Below are positions 35,601 through 45,084 of a stretch of DNA of 64,000 nucleotides, in pieces. The stretch comes from Atriophallophorus winterbourni. Lineage: Eukaryota > Platyhelminthes > Trematoda > Plagiorchiida > Microphallidae. Under the pieces are notes generated by a model. The model did not search any database. It was not told the origin of the DNA and worked only from the letters and a program-made list of their open reading frames with translations. The DNA is taken from contig JACCGJ010023578.1 of the NCBI GenBank assembly GCA_013407085.1, forward strand, positions 1 to 64,000, read 5' to 3'. The position numbers and the translations under genes were made by a program. Each line of letters opens with the position of its first letter. The stretch's first letter is position 1.

Positions 35601-38600
35601 TATGGCTTGAATTAACACATACAAAGTACCTGTGAGGTTAATATGAATAAGCTAGGAACACGTAGTTAGCCAATTTGAAGATGCGATTTCTAAAGCCGAT
35701 TTTTATGTTTGTTGCCAATTTGTTGTCGATATTCGTCAACTCGCGTGAGCTAAAACGGTTACGATAAACGATTCATGCTTCAGAGACCCAGAAGTGTTTC
35801 ATATTTGTGTTGGCGACGAGAGATGGTCCAAAACAAAATGGGCTAACCTAAATTGATTTTTTTTACACATAAACAAGGAAACAATTTCATGCCAAGACTT
35901 ATTCTCAGATGCACAGGGTCCAAGCTAGTTCACATTAAATGTGCTTCAGTTTGTGATTAGTTCGCATTATAAAAGTAGTCTTTCATTAATAATAACGATC
36001 ATTTATTATCCAGTCACGTTTGATTTATCGAACATGAATTTTTATATTCCTTATTTTCAGACTGTTAGGTTCTTCTTCGTTTTTACACCGCACTTTGGGG
36101 TCACCGAAGACATCTAATAACGGTGAAAATCGAAAATTGACGAATGATGAATGGTCTCGTTCGAAGAGTGCAGTGATGAAGAAAAGACCGAGACCTGTAC
36201 CGTGCGCGATAACACAATGCCAGGGGTTAATTAGCCAAATGTGGTCAACCATACGATTGATCGGTGAACAACGATTGTCACTTTTCTCGCTGCGTACATT
36301 GGGGCCGGTGAGAGAATTTATTGTGATTCCCCGTATAAACAAATGGTTCACCAGAGGGTTCATTTATTGTCCGAATAGATATCTATATATCATTCGGGAT
36401 CACGGTACGGTACAGTCAGTATTTTTGCAAAACACAACACACAGGGCATAGATCGGACTCAGACGATGTTTATGTGATTGTGTGGGGGAAGCACTTCCTG
36501 TGGGAAATATGTTTTCCACGGTCAGTATGGTGTGCATTGGACACTTGTTGTCAAAAACGCAGGTGTATTGTCTAGGCGCGGATTCTTGTCCCGGGGTATG
36601 ATTGGTGACATTGTGACTGACAAGGATCGGTACAGAATTTGACGTGAATAGACAACGCAAATCAACATACACATCAACCATGTCTGACGAGAGCTAATCA
36701 CGAACCGAACAACATGGTGTCCGACACTGAAAAGCTACTCAATGGAATCCAGTTGGATCGAATTCAGAGCAAAAGTGTGATAACCAACAGTGGTTTTCAC
36801 GCGTATTCTATTTCAAATTAGCAAATACAAACGAATTTGTATTTAGTTGTACAGCAGCATAAGCTGTTGATAATCCTTTCCTTTTAATATCGATAAAATC
36901 AAGATAAGTCAATGATTCCGTACAACCTCCGTGGAATACAAGAAATCGTGTTTTAATATTTGCTGCAAAAATGAAAATATTATCTTTCTTTATTGTCTTC
37001 ACTTGATGATGGTAAACATTCAGAAATCGGTTGTTGAGTGTAAGTACGTGTGATCCACATTTCATTTATCTTTATCGGTTTGATATTTTGCACCCTGCTT
37101 GTTTATGCTCGCTGAATATCGTTAATGACTAAAGCTACCATGGCTGGCGTTCAGCATTGTTTCTAAACTGGTAAACAGAGCAGACGGTCAACTGCGTTTT
37201 CTGAGGTGTGTCCTCTCTGCGCAATTGAGCTGGTGTGTATGTTGCATCCGTCCACTGAACACACAATCATTCACCTTGTACGTGATCAAATTCCAACGGC
37301 CCCTAAAGTCCAAATCAGTATGTGCAATATGATGCGGCAAAACTACTTCCTACAAAGTAAGTCCGAAATGCAATAGGCGAATGATTGAGATTAAGCATTT
37401 TCGTCACTTAGCGTCCGCTGCTTTGAATGGCGTTAACTTGTCGTATTCTGAAATCAATTTGATTTTACTCAAACGAGTAGCAATCACAGTTTTAACAGAG
37501 AATTCAGGGCAAGTTTCAGTGGTGTGTGAATTGCCTGAAATCACTTGAACTTGCATTTATCGCCATGGTACCTATGTGTATTACTGGGTCATACTAATAG
37601 TTGAAATAAACTCATGTGGTAATGTAAAATTTGTACGATAATCGGTGAATAGATTCAAACTTCAAGATTTAAGGTGAAAAAAGCAACAAAATGTACACTA
37701 TAATTGGTAATGCCTAAATTTAAATAATTCCTACTTTCATGCTTCGATCTTAATGGTTCAGAATAGGAGTAAAAAAGGTATGCCATGTGGTGGGGATGCT
37801 GAAGGAACGATCATATTTTTCCGTTTAACGCTGCTAACGATGCGCTTTATAACGAGCTCAATGTTGGAAATATGGCAAGAAGCATTTTACATCTGAGTCC
37901 AACTAAGCAGGTAGTAAATCACTTAGCGCATGGATACATTTAGAAGATTTTTACAAACATTAAATTCAAGATAAAATATTTTTAATCAACCTATGAGACC
38001 GCCGGTTTGCAGGTCACAGGGCCCGACAAACAACCACTCGATCAAAAGAATGAAAATTAAATCTGGCCATCTTCATGTGGTCTAACAGTTAGCAACTTAG
38101 TCAAAATATCATATAAGCAGTAGCCATTTAAAAAGCGTTCATACAATAAAACCTTATACGAGTTATCCGAAAAATCTTTCTGAATGAAAACTTATGCACT
38201 CACCGAGAGCAGAGAATTCGGATCCATATTCATCAATCCATTGCCGAACACGTGATTGTTTAGGGATTCCTCGGACCCGTTGACAGGCTTAGAATGTTTT
38301 TGCTTTTTAACAGTAGGAATTGCGTTTCCCGGTTGACTGTTTGGACTGCGAGTGTATGATTTGCGACCAGCAAGATTGTGCTGCAATCTATCCCCCGGGT
38401 GTTCGTTTGTCTTGTTCATTCGTTCGGAGCCGTTGGATTGTGAAAGCTTAGAACGCCCTTGTCGCCGGTGAACTTCCTCGTGTTCGGCAACATCACCGTG
38501 GCGACTTTTTAAGTGATTTAACATCGTCGTCGTTGTCCCGGATGCATTGAATGCTAATTGACTTTCGCAAAGAATGCATTGCGTTCGGCTTCGGTCTGCC

Positions 38601-39010
38601 ACGCCTGAGACCGATTCTGGATGACGGAAATATTTCCATACGAATGACTTTTTTGCACATGACTTGGCACCATGTGTTGCGGTGGCTGAAAGCTTGGCAC
38701 TTTTTCCGATGGATTTATCTTCGTTCGGTTTGCTTTGAGTTACGCTGAATGTGTCTGTTTCATTGGATTCATTGTGTAAATGGTCCGATTCTTCGCTAAT
38801 TTCATTAGGACCGAACGGATCAGCATCTTCGGACGAACGGGATTGAAGCTCCTCGTCTCCACGCTGCTGAGTAAATAGATGAATCTTCAATTCATCTTCA
38901 TTTCGTTCGCACGATGTTTTTTGAAGTGTTCGGAAATCGTGGTTATTCTCGATTACCTTATGAACGCTAGAAGGTAATGATGCGCTTGGTAGCATTTGTG
39001 AATCAATCAT
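23175..39010 (-). CDS. hAT-transposase-derived BED zinc-finger protein (ZBED-like), 8 coding exons
   Basis: Coding exons on the minus strand: 39010-38204, 33623-32352, 31134-30937, 30351-30064, 28201-27992, 27003-26782, 26053-25757, 23627-23175. Every junction has AG/GT, every intron is phase 0, and the sum is about 1248 codons. A BED zinc finger is at residues about 122-172 (W125, C145, C148, H166, H171), followed by a long Ser/Asn/Gln-rich segment and a basic NLS-like KRKRAK near 678. A hAT body runs from about 700 to 1098, including LDPRFKD near 1077, and the dimerisation-type block (WW...PRL...YLNIP) is at 1163-1187. Family knowledge: ZBED proteins are nuclear DNA-binding proteins, often transcription factors. 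Positions expected for transposase chemistry look changed (E-L-W at 816-818, TN at 887-888, C915 with Thr at 918), so I infer a domesticated, non-transposing protein. The first ATG is the first in-frame Met; the frame stays open upstream. A paralogue's last exon lies at 3308-3763. Confidence 0.82.
24285..24309 (+). repeat. Left terminal inverted repeat of the Merlin element
   Basis: 25 bases with three mismatches to the reverse complement of 25012-25036. Confidence 0.85.
24350..24940 (+). pseudogene. Merlin (ISXO2-like) transposase remnant
   Basis: Reading across frames: MSRKTICDWFNIGLEVRSSI, then a frame with NHKRRIDKPWGFGL, then LEPIIRIQVHEGSMIHSDEW followed by PAY, then THTQNIERSWLEAKIRILKK and LQSHLDFISWK. 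SMIHSDEWPAY is the segment with the second catalytic Asp, and THTQNIERSWLEAK contains the last acidic residue; both are hallmarks of this family. At least two frameshifts or stops (for example after IEVVF) disable it. It is shorter than a typical Merlin enzyme, so part of the 5' coding region is probably gone. Confidence 0.85.
25012..25036 (-). repeat. Right terminal inverted repeat of the Merlin element
   Basis: Reverse complement begins GGTGCCGGTTTAGTATGTG and continues as the left repeat does to ATCTAC. Confidence 0.85.
25306..25740 (-). repeat. Family 1 dimer in the last intron of the hAT-derived gene
   Basis: On the minus strand, unit a (about 25740-25510) has the normal order of first and second halves: TTTGCATGTATTTCTATCAC, ACCGGTTTCGTGCAGTTTGC, then AAGGTTGGCGCGTACAACC and GGGGTTAAACCCCATGAGC. 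Unit b (about 25510-25306) repeats the first half, but its second half is flipped (AGGTTGACCATGCCAACCT in the opposite sense). It begins about 16 bases downstream of the exon 7 donor at 25757/25756. Confidence 0.75.
25757..26053 (-). CDS. hAT-derived gene exon 7: LDPRFK region
   Basis: 99 codons, acceptor CTACCATACAG, donor AAA|GTAAGT, phase 0. It carries TASMVDPIMHTLTEIH and LQLATLLDPRFKDHAY. The LDPRFK hexamer is one of the most constant ZBED/hAT signatures. A family 1 repeat dimer begins about 16 bases past the donor. Confidence 0.87.
26782..27003 (-). CDS. hAT-derived gene exon 6
   Basis: 74 codons, acceptor TTTCCATCAG, donor GAG|GTGAGC, phase 0. GIRTLLQKCQGL and VKRYTWSEAFMVIQSI correspond in order to the hAT 'KC..L...' and 'T.RWNS...ML' segments that follow the C-x2-H motif. 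The similarity is weak but the order is right. Confidence 0.72.
27992..28201 (-). CDS. hAT-derived gene exon 5: second catalytic region, degenerate
   Basis: 70 codons, acceptor TTATGGCAG, donor CAG|GTCCGT, phase 0. PIPIVTNQVDQL sits where hAT proteins carry V-T-D-N, with Asp replaced by Asn (N888). IPCLVTELATSMQ sits where they carry the P-C-x2-H motif, with His replaced by Thr. The donor is less canonical than the others; CTC|GTGACA a few codons earlier is an alternative. Confidence 0.7.
28662..28890 (-). repeat. Family 2 repeat
   Basis: Taking the orientation TTGTTGTTGGCCTCCTTCGG...GCTCCTCCCCAG as forward, this copy is reversed. The strand shown (plus) has CTGGGGAGGAGCAGATACAG, GCCGGCGTGCAACTGACGC, GTTGCCAGCGCTGCGGGAGA, CATCGACCGAAGGAGGCC. 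It is noticeably richer in G+C than its surroundings and lies in intron 4 of the hAT-derived gene. A plus-strand frame (28620-28895) is open across it and resembles the open frame of the 52777 copy. Confidence 0.8.
30064..30351 (-). CDS. hAT-derived gene exon 4: hAT core, first catalytic region
   Basis: 96 codons, acceptor TTTTTCAG, donor TTG|GTGAGC, phase 0. DLIHFLTPHSIPST.. and ILPRAVGEAKDAL match the hAT helical insert, then FAAELWQ and HSYYMNVEIHGL occupy the place of the family's D-x-W and 'Y..VTAHFI' segment. The expected acidic residue of D-x-W reads Glu (E816). Confidence 0.8.
30836..30868 (+). repeat. GAGA/GAGC simple repeat in intron 3
   Basis: GAGAGAGAAAGCGAGCGAGC and following bases, about 70 bases past the exon 3 donor on the minus strand. 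Confidence 0.8.
30937..31134 (-). CDS. hAT-derived gene exon 3: start of hAT body
   Basis: 66 codons, acceptor ATTTTCAG, donor GAG|GTGAGT, phase 0 at both ends. It includes FVKELVHFLIRDLAPLSVVE followed by GTGFE, which matches the conserved hAT/ZBED stretch where a helix with LIxDLxPxSVVE precedes the catalytic domain. Confidence 0.85.
31552..31752 (+). repeat. Family 2 repeat, diverged in the middle
   Basis: Starts TTGTTGTTGGCCTCCTTTGG and CGATATCGACCGTGAATGC, ends ATCTTCTCCTCCCCAGC like the 52777 copy, but the middle section differs. It lies in intron 2 of the hAT-derived gene. Confidence 0.65.
32280..32334. repeat. TCGA/GCGA simple repeat in intron 2
   Basis: Tandem ATCGATCG then GAGCGAGCGAGCG units; the ATCGATCG part is self-complementary. 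It lies about 18 bases past the exon 2 donor (32352/32351) on the minus strand. Confidence 0.9.
32352..33623 (-). CDS. hAT-derived gene exon 2: long low-complexity insert
   Basis: 424 codons between TTCTCTCACAG and ACG|GTGAGT, both phase 0. The composition is rich in Ser, Asn, Gln and Thr (SPSSSSGLGLS, TTTSTSP and similar), with no catalytic motif. It ends in a short acidic run (SSVESEDWDETLDLSRNKN) and STKRKRAKPIY, a likely nuclear-localisation signal. The size and composition suggest a flexible regulatory region between the finger and the hAT body. EDWDETLDLS resembles the PxDLS-like peptides bound by CtBP corepressors only loosely; I would not rely on that. Confidence 0.82.
33624..38203 (-). 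other. Intron 1 of the hAT-derived gene
   Basis: 4.6 kb with no transposon recognised. On the plus strand, 36061-36307 is an open stretch between TTATTTTCAG and CCG|GTGAGA and could be an exon of an antisense or nested gene (it includes MKKRPRPVPCAITQCQGL). The same DNA is open on the minus strand too, so I rate it low. Confidence 0.5.
38204..39010 (-). CDS. hAT-derived gene exon 1: BED zinc finger
   Basis: 269 codons. An acidic, polar N-terminus is followed by KSFVWKYFRHPES, then C-x2-C (C145, C148), then TTMLNHLKSRH giving H-x4-H (H166, H171). This C2H2 spacing with the leading aromatic W/F is the BED-finger pattern, which binds DNA. A lysine/serine-rich tail follows. The donor is CTCTCG|GTGAGT, phase 0. 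I chose the ATG at 39008-39010 as the first in-frame Met; no stop lies just upstream in frame, so the true start could be further 5' or in another exon. Confidence 0.85.
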
Positions 39011-42000
39011 TCTTGTCCACGAATATCTTCTGAAACTACTCGCACGTGTGGCGGACGCAGAATGAATTTTTCTGTCGCAACCGAGCGATCAGGTTATTTT
39101 CATACGGGGGGTCACGCACTCGTCAATGCAGCTTACTGTTACGGAGACATTCTAAGGCGTGTGTGCGTGCGTGCGTGCGTGTCTGCAGTTGAACAGATTC
39201 GCACACACACACACACACGCACTCACAGTACACACACAAGCGTGTGCGCACACTTGTGTTGTCCGAACCCAGCCACAGAAAAGCAAGTTGCGAGTAATGG
39301 CATGTCTACCCACGCAAATCATTTGTTTACCCCTCCTGCTCGAACGAGGCGAATCAGATTGCTCACTTTAATCGGAATAAACAATGCTGATTGGCCAACC
39401 GGTTCGTGTTATTTCAACATGGGGGCTGACTTATAGCCTCGCTACATCCTAGTATCGATCGATCTTCATGCTGTTACCAAGTTAGAAGGAATGATAGAGG
39501 TCGATTGGTAAACAAAATTTGGCTGACTTATAAACTGCTTCCTTACTTCATACAATAATCTTCAAAGCCTGAGTCGTATAACAAACATTTTAATTAGAGC
39601 CAATTGAGAACTGGGTTACTTTTGTGAACAAAAAATTCACATTAATTGTTTTTGCTGCTTAGATCCTCTGGCTAATTTCGGGCTGTTTGCTATCACCCGT
39701 GTCACCAAGATTGCCTTCAGTGAACGTAGCATTTCAATTGTTGTAGTATGCCATCTAATCGATAATCCTGTGTGAAGAAACGTTAGACCGACCGATATAT
39801 GTGAAACCTGTTTTATCGAAATTCTAACTGACTGGCAAGCTGAACGCGACACGGTGAAACCAGGTCAAAAAATGATAAAACTCAGCGTACGAGATCAGGT
39901 TACTTTATCGGTTGTGTTGGAATAAATTTTACCGATGAACATTTATTTAAAAATCACATGTAAAATACGCTACAAATTCTAACGTAGCCAGAATTATAAT
40001 TAGAGGAGGTGCATGTAGTCGGTCAAAAGACTGCCTTTTACTGTACTGGCTATTCGTTGACGTATCTCGACTGTTCGAACAACATGTGCAATCTCAGGAA
40101 TATACAGTTAATTTGGAGGAACGAAATTCTGTAAAAAAATTGTGACATTTCCCTTGGTTGTGTTAACCATGCAAACATAGAACGATGGGTGCTGCCTTAC
40201 TTCTGCCATCGCAGTTCAATCTGTGGATAGTATATTTCATGTTTACAAAGCTATGTATGACTATTTCGTCTGTTACGGGTTTGCTAATCTCCTACATTTT
40301 TCAGAGCAGTATCCGGTTGGTAACATTGCTTGCCTGGTAGTTGCCTGATCTTTTCTCAACAGCCAAAGTACTCGTGCCTGAAGCTGTTGAGTTCCGAGTT
40401 CTGTCCAAAGTGCTCTGTTGAAGCTGGTTTATGCCAGTATCAACAATCTCAATTTGGCCAGTTTTGGTAAACAATTCCGTTATCTACGAGTGAACCTGGA
40501 GGATAGCCATATCTCGTGATTCGTTTATATTTGACCTACTCAATTATGACGCCTAATCAGACTTTAAACAAAGCTGAATAAACAACGTATGTTCGCAATT
40601 TGGCTATACTGCTGAACTCGCTTGACTACATACTTACAGTATCACTCACTGAAATTATGTGCCTTCCCTTAATCCTATGCGCTCTGAGTAAACTGTAAAT
40701 CAGCAACCAGACCATGTTAACGAACTTAGTTCTTTGTAGTTCTTTTCAGGGAGGCGATTGCTATTTCAACGACATTTACATCGCACTAGTCGGATCACTT
40801 TCAAGTGTGGTTAGGCCATCTTACTTTGATTATTCTTTCAGCAGGTCCAGTGACATTTTGAACTGACTTGAGAAGCATATGGATTATCCAGTATCCTTTA
40901 TCCGAATTTCGTTTTGTTTCGTTCGAAAATTACACCGGCGAAACGTTGTTAGGTCGGGAAAAGTAAAAGGCAATTGATGACAAAAGTATGTTGCTGTCGA
41001 TGAGGCTGTTGATTAGATATGCGAAGTTAATTTTTTGATAAATTTGAATAAACAGTAAATATAAATATGAAATTGCAAGATTAATACTTTAAATCATAGG
41101 TATTCATTTTATCCTTGTTCGAAAATCGCTGTTTCCTTGAAGTCATAAGTCAATCAGATGCGACGGCGATTCTGTTGTTTTTTTAATTCCAACCCGAAAT
41201 TGTTCTTCGATAATCTTAGTAACATTAAAAGCAGATAAGCGATTAGATATTCAGAATAGTTCGACATGATCTACAGTGAATGATTTGTCAAATGAGTGAA
41301 AACCGTGTTTCGATCTATTAGTAACAATCCACATTTGCATTTACAGCGTGAGCTTTATTACGTCACTAGCATTTTGACAATCAATTCTGGGTCAATGAGA
41401 AATTCCATTGTGCTATCTGTACCGATGATTATGTAGAACGAACGAATAGCTTCCCCCTCGTCAATCCTACTGCCTGTTGGTGCTGGATTTCTGAAAGAAC
41501 ACTAGGCTAGCTTGCTTAGATCTCAATCCGAATAGCTGCGTTCTAGATTCTCGCATGAATCCGACAAACTTGCTGTGGTTGTGTCCTTCCCATTCTGCGA
41601 TTTTAACCACAATGTGCGGCCATTGTTGATTCTTCAGGTCAACGAGAATTTACTCCGCCCATTTTACCCGCAAGGCATGGGAAATTTCTGGTGAGCAAAC
41701 AAAATGGCGAAATTGAGGTCAACAGATTAACTACGGGGGGTTCAGCATCATTCAACTAATTTCTCGGCATCGTAGTCTCGATTTTATACATTGTATTTGC
41801 ATCAATGCCCTCATGCTATTTTCACGTTTAAATCAGATGTCAAAACGAACTTCCGTTCCTATCATAAACAGACTCATAATGTTTAGATCAAAAAGAAGTA
41901 GATAGCGATCACGAATTTGGGTTTGTTTCCCTCGTCTGTTTAAACGATTTACCCATCCGTTCTGTTTTCGCTGAGATTAACTTGATTAAATTGATGAAAA

Positions 42001-43149
42001 CAACTAGGTCGTTCTAAATCGCGTATCACTTACATCTAACCCGACGGTCATCAATCATCGAATACGTCAAAACAATTCTTGTTCGGCCTGCTGTTATTGC
42101 CGAGGTTTTTTTCTCAATTTTACTACCACAAAACCTACGTTTGTCCACACAACATGGTTTTTTGAATCGTATCGAATGAAAGTATGGATGATACTTTTCG
42201 TGAGTCGACAAGTTTGTTTATCCGATGACTACTCATCCGTCCTGCATTGATGCTCACATACACGAACAAACAGAGGCACATGCACCATTTCGCAACGTGC
42301 TCGGAGGTGAGCATGTTTTCACTTGTCGGTTTCACATCGTGTGTTCAATTCGCGGTTTCAAGTGAGCGCTACTGCTGTCAACCGAAGTGGATTGAACCAA
42401 CTTAACTGTGCGTCGTTGTACCAGGTGTGTAATGTGTGTGCTCGTGCGTTAGCAGCCTGTACATGTATATCCATGAATTTGTTCCCGTGCGTAACTCAAT
42501 TTTGCTAGTGTTACGCATGGATTCATCTCAAAGTCTATCTTGCACACCTGGTCAATATGCACAACCGATAAGTGCTAATGCTCCGCGTATAGCTTGACTA
42601 CCGTGAGTGGTTAAACACACATTTTTTCAGTGCAAATACTAGTTCAAAAAGGCCCTTTTTGTCTGTGGCACAATTGGTACAAAATGTATTATTCAAAATG
42701 CAAAAATTGGCTAGGGTTATACTCAATCTTAGCAGCGTTATTACGTATTCAACATCGCAGCGGCATCACCTGATATAAAGCGTCATTGACAATAATGATA
42801 AAGAAACAGTGTTCAGTGATATCATTTAGATGCAAACCGGTGCTGCTTGTAAAAGAGCAGTTAAGTAGGGCTCACAAAAGGACACGTTATTAGTCATATA
42901 ATGTTTTTTTTTAAATAGAGCCATTTGGTAGACAGATAAGAGGAAATCATTAATACCTATTTTTGGGTGTCATAGGTTAGGTTCCTATAGAAAAAATGCG
43001 AATAACCTTCAACAACAAACCTTAATCGGACAATAAATAAAAGACGGCTACATCGTCAGGCAAGCTCAAGGTGCATTTAACAAGCTAGCTGCTCCTGTGG
43101 TGCGAAATACATTGGCAGCACGACGCGGAAACTGGAAAGGGGAATGTCT
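39011..43149. other. Upstream region of the hAT-derived gene, no other gene recognised
   Basis: 39060-39450 is richer in G+C than average, contains (GTGC)n at about 39158-39182 and (CA)n at 39201-39220, and is the natural place for the promoter, though I see no defined core element. 39450-43150 has short unrelated open frames only. Confidence 0.45.
39158..39220. repeat. GTGC and CA microsatellites
   Basis: GTGTGTGCGTGCGTGCGTGC, then about 20 bases later GCACACACACACACACAC. Confidence 0.9.
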
Positions 43150-43204
43150 GAAGATCATCGAAGTTATGCAAAGAAATTTGAGTGCAATTGGCTAGAACAG
43201 CTTT

Positions 43205-43249
43205 TTGGGTAACGTTTCACTTCTGACACAGAAGCTTCGTCAGACCAAG
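43205..43249 (-). ncRNA. Hammerhead-ribozyme-like motif in a Penelope terminal repeat
   Basis: The minus strand reads CTTGGT-CTGACGA-(stem)-GAAA-CGTT-ACCCAA. The core CUGANGA and GAAA are intact; stem II is CUUCUG/CAGAAG around UGU with a small bulge; stem I is GGU/ACC. Stem III is reduced to the self-complementary ACGU followed by U, as expected for minimal hammerheads that would work as dimers. Such motifs are established for Penelope-like elements. Confidence 0.65.
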
Positions 43250-43569
43250 GGTGATAGTCAGGACAGGGAACATGATTAAGTAGTAGTTGAACCCCCACCA
43301 CATATTTGACCTTACCGCTATACAGCCTATAGTACGCTTACCGTGTGTCACGTCTCGTATGCATGATCAGGACCAGTGTTTGATTTTCCTACTAGTGTGT
43401 ATCCACATCAATCTAATACAAGTGAATACGGTCAAGGTCTTTTGGCATGCGCAAAAGTACATAAATAACGGGGCTAATGTTAAGCTATTTTTGAAGAAAA
43501 ACAAAAATCTAATTAACTAGATGGTATAAGTTGAATAACAACTATTTACCTTCTCATCGCTAGATTGTG

Positions 43570-43900
43570 GACATTTCTGCCCCATCCACCTTATTGACCG
43601 GCTCCGCATGTAGGCGTTCGCTGTACGGTTTAATACCGCTTCTCAATATTTCCACATTGTCTAGATCGACGCTGTGGTCTGTATCGAAAACGTGCTCCGC
43701 CAAGGCGGAATCACGTATAAGGGATTGATATTCCCTCGCATCCCTGGGCTGTCTCCGGACACGCTTTCGGTGTTCTTCGATTCTATTGTGAATTTCCCTG
43801 AAGTCTGCCCTATGTAAACACCCGAACAGTCCTTACAGTTGATTCTGTAGATGCTATTCGTAACGCTAGATAAAGGTGTCTTATGTTTGAGGTGCATCAA
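43570..43900 (-). pseudogene. GIY-YIG endonuclease domain of a Penelope-like element
   Basis: Begins MMHLKHKTPLSSVTNSIYRI, then NCKDCSGVYIGQTSGKF: C-x2-C followed by YIGQT, the YIG part of the GIY-YIG active site. A frameshift near 43795 moves the rest into another frame: RIEEHRKRVRRQPRDAREYQ, SALAEHVFDTDHSVDLDNVE and KPYSERLHAE, the usual R..EH, A.H...H and ERL.E landmarks. Not functional as read. Confidence 0.85.
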
Positions 43901-44091
43901 AACCGACCTTGACCGTGTTCACTTGTATCAGATTGATGTAGATGCACACTAGTAGGCAAATCGACCACTGATCCCGGTCATGCATACGAGACGTGACACC
44001 GCGTAGGCGTACTATAGGCCGTTTAGAAGTAAGGTCAAATCAGTGGGGGGTTGACTGCTACTTGATCACGTTCCCTGTCCTGACTATCACC

Positions 44092-44136
44092 CTTGGTTTG
44101 ACGAAGCTTGTGTGTCCGAAGTGAAACTTTACCCAA
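44092..44136 (+). ncRNA. Degenerate hammerhead-like motif in the opposite terminal repeat
   Basis: CTTGGT-TTGACGA-AGCTTGTG...CGAAGT-GAAACTTTACCC. Core C3 is T and the ACGU palindrome has become ACUU, so it is probably inactive. Confidence 0.5.
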
Positions 44137-45084
44137 AAACCTGCTCCAACCGATTGCACTCAAATTTCTTTGCATTATGAATACACGATCGGTCACAAAC
44201 ACATTCCAATCGATTACCGATTATCAAAATTAATTGCTTTAAAATTATCCAAAGAAGGTGAAAAGCAAGATCTTAGCCTTCTTGGTGGACAGGAAACTGA
44301 ATGAAACATGAATGAAACATGGTTTTCCAATGTTCCTCTCAACGTGCGACGAAAACTTAACTGGAACATTTTGAGGAAGGCATGAGCAAAATATTTAGAC
44401 CGAAATTATGCGTTCAGAAACGATTAGTTCGCGATCTCGTATTACCTTGGCTAATATCGACATCGACCGAACCAAGTAATTCTCGTTTAATGCTTGATAT
44501 TGCTCACCGTTCACGTTTCTCTTTTCTTATAAGGTTATTGCCTAGCTTGATGTGAAATAACGAAAAGGATAGCCCTTGCTCTAATTATGCCTTTTGCTCA
44601 CCAAGTGCTCACCATATCAAGATACCAGCCACCTCAGTGAACTGAATGTGCTTGGTGATGATCGGTACTGACTCTAAACAAATCAACGAAATGGAAGTTC
44701 TCTGCTATTGTCGATTGGGTACCCGGATCTGAACGTTTGCACGAGAATGAAAAAGTCAAACAAAAAACGTCGGTCGATCAATTTCGACCACGAAGAGCAC
44801 CACACCGATGCACGGGGGGGGTGAGGGGTGTCGAAACGGACTACAGACGCACACACAAACACATAGAACAAGTCAACTCGAAAAATCGAAACATTGTGCG
44901 TGAGAGCCTCTACTGCTCACACTAGGTCAAAACTTGCTGTGACTTGCGGATGTGACCTAGTTTGAACTCTTGACGACTTTGACCGAGGATAAATCGTTTA
45001 GATTAAAAAATACGCCTCCAACATTACTACTGAGAACAACGATCATGTGTCACTTGCAGTTTACCATTGCGACAATTTTCAGAA

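Larger units (their letters stand above)
43150..44220 (-). mobile_element. Penelope-like element remnant with inverted terminal repeats
   Basis: A GIY-YIG endonuclease fragment (43570-43900, minus) is flanked by two copies of one repeat of about 270 bases in opposite orientation: 43165-43440 (plus) and 43900-44180 (minus). Shared landmarks are GCAAAGAAATTTGAGTGCAA, CAAGGGTGATAGTCAGGACA, CCTATAGTACGC and ACACGGTCAAGGTC / ATACGGTCAAGGTC. No reverse-transcriptase ORF remains between repeat and endonuclease, so the element has an internal deletion or is a rearranged pair. Long repeats in direct and inverted arrangement are known for Penelope-like elements. Confidence 0.78.

Noticed and set aside
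42026..42508. Cluster of 60-codon frames on both strands
   Set aside because: No consistent frame, splice pair or motif.
43287..43520. Plus-strand 77-codon frame through the left Penelope repeat
   Set aside because: It lies inside a repeat present elsewhere in inverted and rearranged form, and its last part (NLIQVNTVKV) is shared by the repeat copies. It is repeat DNA, not a gene.
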